In this document: positions 38,377-52,500 of the stretch, piece by piece
Layout of the letters: the number at the start of each line of letters is the position of its first letter
Position numbering within the stretch: the stretch's first letter is position 1
Source of the DNA: Hydractinia symbiolongicarpus
Taxonomy: Eukaryota; Cnidaria; Hydrozoa; Anthoathecata; Hydractiniidae
Direction of reading: 5' to 3'
Assembly (NCBI RefSeq): GCF_029227915.1
Contig: NC_079876.1
Span: 37,555,828-37,619,827, forward strand
DNA: 64,000 nt
Position numbers and translations under genes: made by a program
The notes under the pieces: model-generated
Seen by the model: only the letters and a program-made list of their open reading frames with translations
Told to the model about the DNA's origin: nothing
Database searches by the model: none

Positions 38377-39700
38377 GATTGACTGTGGGACTTAATTGAA
38401 CTAACTTTGGACTGTGACCTGATAAATGTGATAAATGAGACAATTGGACTCCAAGAAATAACATTCTTCTTAATTTGACAGGATTTCCGGAACTCAGCGA
38501 TTACACTGGGCGCTGTGGTAGCACTTTATTTAAGAATTTAGATAAATAAGTCATTCTTTACTGTGGGACCAATCCTAGCCGTTATTGCGCGTGGAAGAAA
38601 TAGCGACAGTTTCAAAAACTACATTTCATTGTCTTTCTAACAGTGTCAGTCCGTTTGAGTTACATCGGTTGTCACATATTCGTACCAACATGTATTTAGC
38701 GATATTTTTTGATATTACTAGGTTGTATCGCTTTTAACAATGAAACGATTGCCTGTGGGACTTAATTGAACTAACTTTGGACTGTGACCTGATAAATGTG
38801 ATAAATGAGACAATTGGACTCCAAGAAATAACATTCTTCTTAATTTGACAGGATTTCCGGAACTCAGCGATTACACTGGGCGTTGTGGTAGCACTTTATT
38901 TAAGAATTTAGATAAATAAGTCATTCTTTACTGTGGGACCAATCCTAGCCGTTATCGCGCGCTGAATAAATAGCGACAGTTTCAAAAACTACATTTCATT
39001 GGCTTTCTAACAGTATCATCCGTTTGAGTTACAACGGTGGATTCACATATTCATACCAACATGTATTTCGTGCTATTTTCCGGTATTACTAGGTTGTATG
39101 GCTTTTACCAGTGAAATGATTGACTGTGGGACTTAATTGAACTGATTATGGACTGTGACCTTAAGAATGTTATAAGTGAGACAAGCAGACTCAAAGAAAT
39201 AACATTCTTTTTAATTTGACATGATTGCCGGAACTCAGCGATTACACTGGGCGCCGTGGTAGCGCTTCATTAATGAATTTAGATAAATTAGTCATTCTTA
39301 ACTGTGGGACCAATCCTAGCCGTTATCGCGCGCTGAAGAAATAGCGAGAGTTTCAAAAAATTCATTTCATTGACTTTCTAAGAGTATCAATCCGTTTGAG
39401 TTACAACGGTTGAGTCACATATTCGTACCAACATGTATTTCCTGATATTTTTCTGGTACTACTAGCTTGTATGGCTTTTAACAGTGAAACGATTGACTGT
39501 GGGACTTAATTGAACTGATTATGGACTGTGACCTTATAAATGTTAAAGTGAGACAATTGGACACCAAGAAATTTCATTCTTCCTAATTTGACATGATTGC
39601 CGGAACTCAGCGATTACACTGGGCGCTGTGGTAGCGCTTCATTTAAGAATTTAGATAAATAACTCATTCTTTACTGAGGGACAAATCCTATCCGTTATCG

Positions 39701-40815
39701 CGCGTGGAAGAAATAGCGACAGTTTCAAAAACTACATTTCATTGTCTTTCTAACAGTGTCATTCCGTTTGAGTTACATCGGTTGGGTCACATATTCGTAC
39801 CAACATGTATTTAGCGATATTTTTTGATATTACTAGGTTGTATCGCTTTTAACAATGAAACGATTGACTGTGGGACTTAATTGAACTAACTTTGGACTGT
39901 GACCTGATAAATGTGATAAATGAGACAATTGGACTCCAAGAAATAACATTCTTCTTAATTTGACAGGATTTCCGGAACTCAGCGATTACACTGGGCGCTG
40001 TGGTAGCGCTTCATTTAAGAATTTAGATAAATAACTCATTCTTTACTGAGGGACAAATCCTATCCGTTATCGCGCGTGGAAGAAATAGCGACAGTTTCAA
40101 AAACTACATTTCATTGTCTTTCTAACAGTGTCAGTCCGTTTGAGTTACATCGGTTGGGTCACATATTCGTACCAACATGTATTTAGCGATATTTTTTGAT
40201 ATTACTAGGTTGTATCGCTTTTAACAATGAAACGATTGACTGTGGGACTTAATTGAACTAACTTTGGACTGTGACCTGATAAATGTGATAAATGAGACAA
40301 TTGGACTCCAAGAAATAACATTCTTCTTAATTTGACAGGATTTCCGGAACTCAGCGATTACACTGGGCGCTGTGGTAGCACTTTATTTAAGAATTTAGAT
40401 AAATAAGTCATTCTTTACTGTGGGACCAATCCTAGCCGTTATTGCGCGTGGAAGAAATAGCGACAGTTTCAAAAACTACATTTCATTGTCTTTCTAACAG
40501 TGTCAGTCCGTTTGAGTTACATCGGTTGGGTCACATATTCGTACCAACATGTATTTAGCGATATTTTTTGATATTACTAGGTTGTATCGCTTTTAACAAT
40601 GAAACGATTGACTGTGGGACTTAATTGAACTAACTTTGGACTGTGACCTGATAAATGTGATAAATGAGACAATTGGACTCCAAGAAATAACATTCTTCTT
40701 AATTTGACAGGATTTCCGGAACTCAGCGATTACACTGGGCGTTGTGGTAGCACTTTATTTAAGAATTTAGATAAATAAGTCATTCTTTACTGTGGGACCA
40801 ATCCTAGCCGTTATT
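39701..40815 (+). repeat. Run of consecutive near-identical type III monomers
   Basis: CGCGTGGAAG occurs at 39701, 40073 and 40445, exactly 372 bp apart. All three monomers carry GAGTTACATCGGTTG, the six-T tract and GTATCGCTTTTAAC. Single-monomer duplication has therefore operated inside the larger unit. The same run recurs 5,481 and 10,962 bp downstream. Confidence 0.88.
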
Positions 40816-41826
40816 GCGCTCTGAAGAAATATCGGCAGTTTCAAAAACTAAATTTCATTGACTTTCTAACCGTGTCAGTCCGTTTGAGTTACAACGGTTG
40901 GGTCACACATTCGTACCAACATGTATTTCGTGCTATTTTCCGGTATTACTAGGTTGTATGGCTTTTACCAGTGAAACGATTGACTGTGGGACTTAATTGA
41001 ACTGATTATGGACTGTGACTTTAAAAATGTTATAAGTGAGACAATTGGACTCCAAGAAATAACATTCTTCTTAATTTTACATGATTACCGGAACTCAGCG
41101 ATTACACTGGGCGCTGTGGTAGCGCTTCATTTAAGAATTTAGATAAATAACTCATTCTTTACTGAGGGACAAATCCTATCCGTTATCGCGCGTGGAAGAA
41201 ATAGCGACAGTTTCAAAAACTACATTTCATTGTCTTTCTAACAGTGTCAGTCCGTTTGAGTTACATCGGTTGGGTCACATATTCGTACCAACATGTATTT
41301 AGCGATATTTTTTGATATTACTAGGTTGTATCGCTTGTAACAATAAAACGATTGACTGTGGGACTTAATGGAACTGATTACGGACTGTGACCTTAAAAAT
41401 GTTATAAGTGAGACAATTGGACTCCAAGAAATAACATTCTTCCTAATTTGACATGATTGCCGAAACTCAGCAATTACATTGGGCGCTGTAGTAGCGCTTC
41501 AATTAAAAATTAAGATAAAAAAGTCATTCTTTACTGTGGGACCACTCTTAGCCGTTATCGCGCGCTGAAGAATTAGAGACAGTTTCAAAAACTACATTTC
41601 ATTGACTTTTTAACGGTGTCAGTCCGTTTGAGTTACAACGGTTGGGTCACCTATTCGTACCAACATGTGCTTAGCGACATTTTTCTGATATTACTAGGTT
41701 GCATCGCTTTTAACAATGAAACGATTGACTGTGGGACTTAATTGAACTAACTTTGGACTGTGACCTGATAAATGTGATAAATGAGAAAATTGGACTCCAA
41801 GAAATAACATTCTCCTCAATTTGACA

Positions 41827-43215
41827 GGATTTCCGGAACTCAGCGATTACACTGGGCGCTGTGGTAGCGCTTCATTTAAGAATTTAGATAAATAACTCAT
41901 TCTTTACTGAGGGACAAATCCTATCCGTTATCGCGCGTGGAAGAAATAGCGACAGTTTCAAAAACTACATTTCATTGTCTTTCTAAGAGTATCAATCCGT
42001 TTGAGTTACAACGGTTGAGTCACATATTCGTACCAACATGTATTTAGCGATATTTTTTGATATTACTAGGTTGTATCGCTTTTAACAATGAAACGACAGG
42101 ATTTCCGGAACTCAGCGATTACACTGGGCGTTGTGGTAGCACTTTATTTAAGAATTTAGATAAATAAGTCATTCTTTACTGTGGGACCAATCCTAGCCGT
42201 TATTGCGCTCTGAAGAAATATCGGCAGTTTCAAAAACTAAATTTCATTGACTTTCTAACCGTGTCAGTCCGTTTGAGTTACAACGGTTGGGTCACACATT
42301 CGTACCAACATGTATTTCGTGCTATTTTCCGGTATTACTAGGTTGTATGGCTTTTACCAGTGAAACGATTGACTGTGGGACTTAATTGAACTGATTATGG
42401 ACTGTGACTTTAAAAATGTTATAAGTGAGACAATTGGACTCCAAGAAATAACATTCTTCTTAATTTTACATGATTACCGGAACTCAGCGATTACACTGGG
42501 CGCTGTGGTAGCGCTTCATTTAAGAATTTAGATAAATAACTCATTCTTTACTGAGGGACAAATCCTATCCGTTATCGCGCGTGGAAGAAATAGCGACAGT
42601 TTCAAAAACTACATTTCATTGTCTTTCTAACAGTGTCAGTCCGTTTGAGTTACATCGGTTGGGTCACATATTCGTACCAACATGTATTTAGCGATATTTT
42701 TTGATATTACTAGGTTGTATCGCTTGTAACAATAAAACGATTGACTGTGGGACTTAATGGAACTGATTACGGACTGTGACCTTAAAAATGTTATAAGTGA
42801 GACAATTGGACTCCAAGAAATAACATTCTTCCTAATTTGACATGATTGCCGAAACTCAGCAATTACATTGGGCGCTGTAGTAGCGCTTCAATTAAAAATT
42901 AAGATAAAAAAGTCATTCTTTACTGTGGGACCACTCTTAGCCGTTATCGCGCGCTGAAGAATTAGAGACAGTTTCAAAAACTACATTTCATTGACTTTTT
43001 AACGGTGTCAGTCCGTTTGAGTTACAACGGTTGGGTCACCTATTCGTACCAACATGTGCTTAGCGACATTTTTCTGATATTACTAGGTTGCATCGCTTTT
43101 AACAATGAAACGATTGACTGTGGGACTTAATTGAACTAACTTTGGACTGTGACCTGATAAATGTGATAAATGAGAAAATTGGACTCCAAGAAATAACATT
43201 CTCCTCAATTTGACA
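41827..43215 (+). repeat. 1,389-bp internal insertion in copy 1
   Basis: Position defined by comparison with copy 3, which runs straight from TTTGACA to TGATTGCC at 52788. The inserted DNA is largely a second copy of about 1.1 kb just upstream (40707-41826 matches 42096-43215), so the left edge is ambiguous. It contains the truncated 272-bp monomer. Confidence 0.85.
41837..42108 (+). repeat. Truncated 272-bp monomer, copy 1
   Basis: AACTCAGCG sites are 272 bp apart here. About 100 bp is missing between ATGAAACG and ACAGGATTTCCGG, removing the start of the A half, from ACTGTGGGACTTAATT to AATTTG. Confidence 0.88.
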
Positions 43216-46200
43216 TGATTGCCGAAACTCAGCGATTACACTGGGCCCTGTGGTAGCGCTTTATTTAAGAATTTAGATAAATAAGTCATTCTTTACTGTG
43301 GGACCAATCCTAGCCGTTATCGCGCGCTGAAGAAATAGCGAGAATTTCAAAAACTTCATTTCATTGACTTTCTAAGAGTATCAATCCGTTTGAGTTACAA
43401 CGGTTGAGTCACATATTCGTATTAATATGTATTTCCTAATATTTTTCCGGTACTACTAGCTTGTATGGCTTTTAACAGTGAAACGATTGACTGTGGGACT
43501 TAATTGAACTGATTATGGACTGTGACCTTATAAATGTTAAAGTGAGACAATTGGACTCCAAGAAATTTCATTCTTCCTAATTTGACATGATTGCCGGAAC
43601 TCAGCGATTACACTGGGCGCTGTGGTTGCGCTTCATTTAAGAATTTAGATAAATAACTCATTCTTTACTTAGGGACAAATCCTATCCGTTATCGCGCGTG
43701 AAAGAATTAGCGACAGTTTCAAAAACTACATTTCATTGTCTTTCTAACAGTGTCAGTCCGTTTGAGTTACATCGGTTGGGTCACATATTCGTACCAACAT
43801 GTATTTAGCGATATTTTTTGATATTACTAGGTTGTATCGCTTTTAACAATGAAACGATTGACTGTGGGACTTAATTGAACTAAATTTGGACTGTGACCTG
43901 ATAAATGTGATAAATGAGACAATTGGACTCCAAGAAATAACATTCTTCTTAATTTGACAGGATTTCCGGAACTCAGCGATTACACTGGGCGCTGTGGTAG
44001 CGCTTCATTTAAGAATTTAGATAAATAACTCATTCTTTACTGTGGGACCAATCCTAGCCGTTATTGCGCGTGGAAGAAATAGCGACAGTTTCAAAAACTA
44101 CATTTCATTGTCTTTCTAACAGTGTCAGTCCGTTTGAGTTACATCGGTTGGGTCACATATTCGTACCAACATGTATTTAGCGATATTTTTTGATATTACT
44201 AGGTTGTATCGCTTTTAACAATGAAACGATTGACTGTGGGACTTAATTGAACTAACTTTGGACTGTGACCTGATAAATGTGATAAATGAGACAATTGGAC
44301 TCCAAGAAATAACATTCTTCTTAATTTGACAGGATTTCCGGAACTCAGCGATTACACTGGGCGTTGTGGTAGCACTTTATTTAAGAATTTAGATAAATAA
44401 GTCATTCTTTACTGTGGGACCAATCCTAGCCGTTATCGCGCGCTGAATAAATAGCGACAGTTTCAAAAACTACATTTCATTGGCTTTCTAACAGTATCAT
44501 CCGTTTGAGTTACAACGGTGGATTCACATATTCATACCAACATGTATTTCGTGCTATTTTCCGGTATTACTAGGTTGTATGGCTTTTACCAGTGAAATGA
44601 TTGACTGTGGGACTTAATTGAACTGATTATGGACTGTGACCTTAAGAATGTTATAAGTGAGACAAGCAGACTCAAAGAAATAACATTCTTTTTAATTTGA
44701 CATGATTGCCGGAACTCAGCGATTACACTGGGCGCCGTGGTAGCGCTTCATTAATGAATTTAGATAAATTAGTCATTCTTAACTGTGGGACCAATCCTAG
44801 CCGTTATCGCGCGCTGAAGAAATAGCGAGAGTTTCAAAAAATTCATTTCATTGACTTTCTAAGAGTATCAATCCGTTTGAGTTACAACGGTTGAGTCACA
44901 TATTCGTACCAACATGTATTTCCTGATATTTTTCTGGTACTACTAGCTTGTATGGCTTTTAACAGTGAAACGATTGACTGTGGGACTTAATTGAACTGAT
45001 TATGGACTGTGACCTTATAAATGTTAAAGTGAGACAATTGGACACCAAGAAATTTCATTCTTCCTAATTTGACATGATTGCCGGAACTCAGCGATTACAC
45101 TGGGCGCTGTGGTAGCGCTTCATTTAAGAATTTAGATAAATAACTCATTCTTTACTGAGGGACAAATCCTATCCGTTATCGCGCGTGGAAGAAATAGCGA
45201 CAGTTTCAAAAACTACATTTCATTGTCTTTCTAACAGTGTCATTCCGTTTGAGTTACATCGGTTGGGTCACATATTCGTACCAACATGTATTTAGCGATA
45301 TTTTTTGATATTACTAGGTTGTATCGCTTTTAACAATGAAACGATTGACTGTGGGACTTAATTGAACTAACTTTGGACTGTGACCTGATAAATGTGATAA
45401 ATGAGACAATTGGACTCCAAGAAATAACATTCTTCTTAATTTGACAGGATTTCCGGAACTCAGCGATTACACTGGGCGCTGTGGTAGCGCTTCATTTAAG
45501 AATTTAGATAAATAACTCATTCTTTACTGAGGGACAAATCCTATCCGTTATCGCGCGTGGAAGAAATAGCGACAGTTTCAAAAACTACATTTCATTGTCT
45601 TTCTAACAGTGTCAGTCCGTTTGAGTTACATCGGTTGGGTCACATATTCGTACCAACATGTATTTAGCGATATTTTTTGATATTACTAGGTTGTATCGCT
45701 TTTAACAATGAAACGATTGACTGTGGGACTTAATTGAACTAACTTTGGACTGTGACCTGATAAATGTGATAAATGAGACAATTGGACTCCAAGAAATAAC
45801 ATTCTTCTTAATTTGACAGGATTTCCGGAACTCAGCGATTACACTGGGCGCTGTGGTAGCACTTTATTTAAGAATTTAGATAAATAAGTCATTCTTTACT
45901 GTGGGACCAATCCTAGCCGTTATTGCGCGTGGAAGAAATAGCGACAGTTTCAAAAACTACATTTCATTGTCTTTCTAACAGTGTCAGTCCGTTTGAGTTA
46001 CATCGGTTGGGTCACATATTCGTACCAACATGTATTTAGCGATATTTTTTGATATTACTAGGTTGTATCGCTTTTAACAATGAAACGATTGACTGTGGGA
46101 CTTAATTGAACTAACTTTGGACTGTGACCTGATAAATGTGATAAATGAGACAATTGGACTCCAAGAAATAACATTCTTCTTAATTTGACAGGATTTCCGG

Positions 46201-47307
46201 AACTCAGCGATTACACTGGGCGTTGTGGTAGCACTTTATTTAAGAATTTAGATAAATAAGTCATTCTTTACTGTGGGACCAATCCTAGCCGTTATTGCGC
46301 TCTGAAGAAATATCGGCAGTTTCAAAAACTAAATTTCATTGACTTTCTAACCGTGTCAGTCCGTTTGAGTTACAACGGTTGGGTCACACATTCGTACCAA
46401 CATGTATTTCGTGCTATTTTCCGGTATTACTAGGTTGTATGGCTTTTACCAGTGAAACGATTGACTGTGGGACTTAATTGAACTGATTATGGACTGTGAC
46501 TTTAAAAATGTTATAAGTGAGACAATTGGACTCCAAGAAATAACATTCTTCTTAATTTTACATGATTACCGGAACTCAGCGATTACACTGGGCGCTGTGG
46601 TAGCGCTTCATTTAAGAATTTAGATAAATAACTCATTCTTTACTGAGGGACAAATCCTATCCGTTATCGCGCGTGGAAGAAATAGCGACAGTTTCAAAAA
46701 CTACATTTCATTGTCTTTCTAACAGTGTCAGTCCGTTTGAGTTACATCGGTTGGGTCACATATTCGTACCAACATGTATTTAGCGATATTTTTTGATATT
46801 ACTAGGTTGTATCGCTTGTAACAATAAAACGATTGACTGTGGGACTTAATGGAACTGATTACGGACTGTGACCTTAAAAATGTTATAAGTGAGACAATTG
46901 GACTCCAAGAAATAACATTCTTCCTAATTTGACATGATTGCCGAAACTCAGCAATTACATTGGGCGCTGTAGTAGCGCTTCAATTAAAAATTAAGATAAA
47001 AAAGTCATTCTTTACTGTGGGACCACTCTTAGCCGTTATCGCGCGCTGAAGAATTAGAGACAGTTTCAAAAACTACATTTCATTGACTTTTTAACGGTGT
47101 CAGTCCGTTTGAGTTACAACGGTTGGGTCACCTATTCGTACCAACATGTGCTTAGCGACATTTTTCTGATATTACTAGGTTGCATCGCTTTTAACAATGA
47201 AACGATTGACTGTGGGACTTAATTGAACTAACTTTGGACTGTGACCTGATAAATGTGATAAATGAGAAAATTGGACTCCAAGAAATAACATTCTCCTCAA
47301 TTTGACA

Positions 47308-48696
47308 GGATTTCCGGAACTCAGCGATTACACTGGGCGCTGTGGTAGCGCTTCATTTAAGAATTTAGATAAATAACTCATTCTTTACTGAGGGACAAAT
47401 CCTATCCGTTATCGCGCGTGGAAGAAATAGCGACAGTTTCAAAAACTACATTTCATTGTCTTTCTAAGAGTATCAATCCGTTTGAGTTACAACGGTTGAG
47501 TCACATATTCGTACCAACATGTATTTAGCGATATTTTTTGATATTACTAGGTTGTATCGCTTTTAACAATGAAACGACAGGATTTCCGGAACTCAGCGAT
47601 TACACTGGGCGTTGTGGTAGCACTTTATTTAAGAATTTAGATAAATAAGTCATTCTTTACTGTGGGACCAATCCTAGCCGTTATTGCGCTCTGAAGAAAT
47701 ATCGGCAGTTTCAAAAACTAAATTTCATTGACTTTCTAACCGTGTCAGTCCGTTTGAGTTACAACGGTTGGGTCACACATTCGTACCAACATGTATTTCG
47801 TGCTATTTTCCGGTATTACTAGGTTGTATGGCTTTTACCAGTGAAACGATTGACTGTGGGACTTAATTGAACTGATTATGGACTGTGACTTTAAAAATGT
47901 TATAAGTGAGACAATTGGACTCCAAGAAATAACATTCTTCTTAATTTTACATGATTACCGGAACTCAGCGATTACACTGGGCGCTGTGGTAGCGCTTCAT
48001 TTAAGAATTTAGATAAATAACTCATTCTTTACTGAGGGACAAATCCTATCCGTTATCGCGCGTGGAAGAAATAGCGACAGTTTCAAAAACTACATTTCAT
48101 TGTCTTTCTAACAGTGTCAGTCCGTTTGAGTTACATCGGTTGGGTCACATATTCGTACCAACATGTATTTAGCGATATTTTTTGATATTACTAGGTTGTA
48201 TCGCTTGTAACAATAAAACGATTGACTGTGGGACTTAATGGAACTGATTACGGACTGTGACCTTAAAAATGTTATAAGTGAGACAATTGGACTCCAAGAA
48301 ATAACATTCTTCCTAATTTGACATGATTGCCGAAACTCAGCAATTACATTGGGCGCTGTAGTAGCGCTTCAATTAAAAATTAAGATAAAAAAGTCATTCT
48401 TTACTGTGGGACCACTCTTAGCCGTTATCGCGCGCTGAAGAATTAGAGACAGTTTCAAAAACTACATTTCATTGACTTTTTAACGGTGTCAGTCCGTTTG
48501 AGTTACAACGGTTGGGTCACCTATTCGTACCAACATGTGCTTAGCGACATTTTTCTGATATTACTAGGTTGCATCGCTTTTAACAATGAAACGATTGACT
48601 GTGGGACTTAATTGAACTAACTTTGGACTGTGACCTGATAAATGTGATAAATGAGAAAATTGGACTCCAAGAAATAACATTCTCCTCAATTTGACA
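47308..48696 (+). repeat. 1,389-bp internal insertion in copy 2
   Basis: Same insertion as 41827-43215, displaced by 5,481 bp. Both insertions share one truncation breakpoint, so the insertion preceded the duplication of the 5,481-bp unit. Confidence 0.85.
47318..47589 (+). repeat. Truncated 272-bp monomer, copy 2
   Basis: Identical breakpoint (GAAACGACAGGATTTCC at 47571) to the one at 42090, 5,481 bp upstream. It is a shared derived marker of the higher-order unit. Confidence 0.88.
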
Positions 48697-49521
48697 TGAT
48701 TGCCGAAACTCAGCGATTACACTGGGCCCTGTGGTAGCGCTTTATTTAAGAATTTAGATAAATAAGTCATTCTTTACTGTGGGACCAATCCTAGCCGTTA
48801 TCGCGCGCTGAAGAAATAGCGAGAATTTCAAAAACTTCATTTCATTGACTTTCTAAGAGTATCAATCCGTTTGAGTTACAACGGTTGAGTCACATATTCG
48901 TATTAATATGTATTTCCTAATATTTTTCCGGTACTACTAGCTTGTATGGCTTTTAACAGTGAAACGATTGACTGTGGGACTTAATTGAACTGATTATGGA
49001 CTGTGACCTTATAAATGTTAAAGTGAGACAATTGGACTCCAAGAAATTTCATTCTTCCTAATTTGACATGATTGCCGGAACTCAGCGATTACACTGGGCG
49101 CTGTGGTTGCGCTTCATTTAAGAATTTAGATAAATAACTCATTCTTTACTTAGGGACAAATCCTATCCGTTATCGCGCGTGAAAGAATTAGCGACAGTTT
49201 CAAAAACTACATTTCATTGTCTTTCTAACAGTGTCAGTCCGTTTGAGTTACATCGGTTGGGTCACATATTCGTACCAACATGTATTTAGCGATATTTTTT
49301 GATATTACTAGGTTGTATCGCTTTTAACAATGAAACGATTGACTGTGGGACTTAATTGAACTAAATTTGGACTGTGACCTGATAAATGTGATAAATGAGA
49401 CAATTGGACTCCAAGAAATAACATTCTTCTTAATTTGACAGGATTTCCGGAACTCAGCGATTACACTGGGCGCTGTGGTAGCGCTTCATTTAAGAATTTA
49501 GATAAATAACTCATTCTTTAC

Positions 49522-52500
49522 TGTGGGACCAATCCTAGCCGTTATTGCGCGTGGAAGAAATAGCGACAGTTTCAAAAACTACATTTCATTGTCTTTCTAA
49601 CAGTGTCAGTCCGTTTGAGTTACATCGGTTGGGTCACATATTCGTACCAACATGTATTTAGCGATATTTTTTGATATTACTAGGTTGTATCGCTTTTAAC
49701 AATGAAACGATTGACTGTGGGACTTAATTGAACTAACTTTGGACTGTGACCTGATAAATGTGATAAATGAGACAATTGGACTCCAAGAAATAACATTCTT
49801 CTTAATTTGACAGGATTTCCGGAACTCAGCGATTACACTGGGCGTTGTGGTAGCACTTTATTTAAGAATTTAGATAAATAAGTCATTCTTTACTGTGGGA
49901 CCAATCCTAGCCGTTATCGCGCGCTGAATAAATAGCGACAGTTTCAAAAACTACATTTCATTGGCTTTCTAACAGTATCATCCGTTTGAGTTACAACGGT
50001 GGATTCACATATTCATACCAACATGTATTTCGTGCTATTTTCCGGTATTACTAGGTTGTATGGCTTTTACCAGTGAAATGATTGACTGTGGGACTTAATT
50101 GAACTGATTATGGACTGTGACCTTAAGAATGTTATAAGTGAGACAAGCAGACTCAAAGAAATAACATTCTTTTTAATTTGACATGATTGCCGGAACTCAG
50201 CGATTACACTGGGCGCCGTGGTAGCGCTTCATTAATGAATTTAGATAAATTAGTCATTCTTAACTGTGGGACCAATCCTAGCCGTTATCGCGCGCTGAAG
50301 AAATAGCGAGAGTTTCAAAAAATTCATTTCATTGACTTTCTAAGAGTATCAATCCGTTTGAGTTACAACGGTTGAGTCACATATTCGTACCAACATGTAT
50401 TTCCTGATATTTTTCTGGTACTACTAGCTTGTATGGCTTTTAACAGTGAAACGATTGACTGTGGGACTTAATTGAACTGATTATGGACTGTGACCTTATA
50501 AATGTTAAAGTGAGACAATTGGACACCAAGAAATTTCATTCTTCCTAATTTGACATGATTGCCGGAACTCAGCGATTACACTGGGCGCTGTGGTAGCGCT
50601 TCATTTAAGAATTTAGATAAATAACTCATTCTTTACTGAGGGACAAATCCTATCCGTTATCGCGCGTGGAAGAAATAGCGACAGTTTCAAAAACTACATT
50701 TCATTGTCTTTCTAACAGTGTCATTCCGTTTGAGTTACATCGGTTGGGTCACATATTCGTACCAACATGTATTTAGCGATATTTTTTGATATTACTAGGT
50801 TGTATCGCTTTTAACAATGAAACGATTGACTGTGGGACTTAATTGAACTAACTTTGGACTGTGACCTGATAAATGTGATAAATGAGACAATTGGACTCCA
50901 AGAAATAACATTCTTCTTAATTTGACAGGATTTCCGGAACTCAGCGATTACACTGGGCGCTGTGGTAGCGCTTCATTTAAGAATTTAGATAAATAACTCA
51001 TTCTTTACTGAGGGACAAATCCTATCCGTTATCGCGCGTGGAAGAAATAGCGACAGTTTCAAAAACTACATTTCATTGTCTTTCTAACAGTGTCAGTCCG
51101 TTTGAGTTACATCGGTTGGGTCACATATTCGTACCAACATGTATTTAGCGATATTTTTTGATATTACTAGGTTGTATCGCTTTTAACAATGAAACGATTG
51201 ACTGTGGGACTTAATTGAACTAACTTTGGACTGTGACCTGATAAATGTGATAAATGAGACAATTGGACTCCAAGAAATAACATTCTTCTTAATTTGACAG
51301 GATTTCCGGAACTCAGCGATTACACTGGGCGCTGTGGTAGCACTTTATTTAAGAATTTAGATAAATAAGTCATTCTTTACTGTGGGACCAATCCTAGCCG
51401 TTATTGCGCGTGGAAGAAATAGCGACAGTTTCAAAAACTACATTTCATTGTCTTTCTAACAGTGTCAGTCCGTTTGAGTTACATCGGTTGGGTCACATAT
51501 TCGTACCAACATGTATTTAGCGATATTTTTTGATATTACTAGGTTGTATCGCTTTTAACAATGAAACGATTGACTGTGGGACTTAATTGAACTAACTTTG
51601 GACTGTGACCTGATAAATGTGATAAATGAGACAATTGGACTCCAAGAAATAACATTCTTCTTAATTTGACAGGATTTCCGGAACTCAGCGATTACACTGG
51701 GCGTTGTGGTAGCACTTTATTTAAGAATTTAGATAAATAAGTCATTCTTTACTGTGGGACCAATCCTAGCCGTTATTGCGCTCTGAAGAAATATCGGCAG
51801 TTTCAAAAACTAAATTTCATTGACTTTCTAACCGTGTCAGTCCGTTTGAGTTACAACGGTTGGGTCACACATTCGTACCAACATGTATTTCGTGCTATTT
51901 TCCGGTATTACTAGGTTGTATGGCTTTTACCAGTGAAACGATTGACTGTGGGACTTAATTGAACTGATTATGGACTGTGACTTTAAAAATGTTATAAGTG
52001 AGACAATTGGACTCCAAGAAATAACATTCTTCTTAATTTTACATGATTACCGGAACTCAGCGATTACACTGGGCGCTGTGGTAGCGCTTCATTTAAGAAT
52101 TTAGATAAATAACTCATTCTTTACTGAGGGACAAATCCTATCCGTTATCGCGCGTGGAAGAAATAGCGACAGTTTCAAAAACTACATTTCATTGTCTTTC
52201 TAACAGTGTCAGTCCGTTTGAGTTACATCGGTTGGGTCACATATTCGTACCAACATGTATTTAGCGATATTTTTTGATATTACTAGGTTGTATCGCTTGT
52301 AACAATAAAACGATTGACTGTGGGACTTAATGGAACTGATTACGGACTGTGACCTTAAAAATGTTATAAGTGAGACAATTGGACTCCAAGAAATAACATT
52401 CTTCCTAATTTGACATGATTGCCGAAACTCAGCAATTACATTGGGCGCTGTAGTAGCGCTTCAATTAAAAATTAAGATAAAAAAGTCATTCTTTACTGTG

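Larger units (their letters stand above)
38560..44040 (+). repeat. 5,481-bp higher-order unit, copy 1
   Basis: Fourteen full monomers plus one 272-bp truncated monomer. Markers recur at exactly 5,481 bp: CATTCCGTTTG (39761, 45242, 50723), TTATTGCGCTCTG (40811, 46292, 51773), TTAGGGACAAATCC (43669, 49150). A 2-bp gap in the first monomer (CGGTTGTCAC near 38666) is private to this copy. Similarity to copy 2 fades upstream of about 38.55 kb but can be followed to about 38.2 kb. Confidence 0.92.
44041..49521 (+). repeat. 5,481-bp higher-order unit, copy 2
   Basis: Copy of 38560-44040, with the same truncated monomer at 47318-47589 and the same internal duplication. Over the stretches I compared, it looks almost identical to copy 1. 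Confidence 0.92.
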
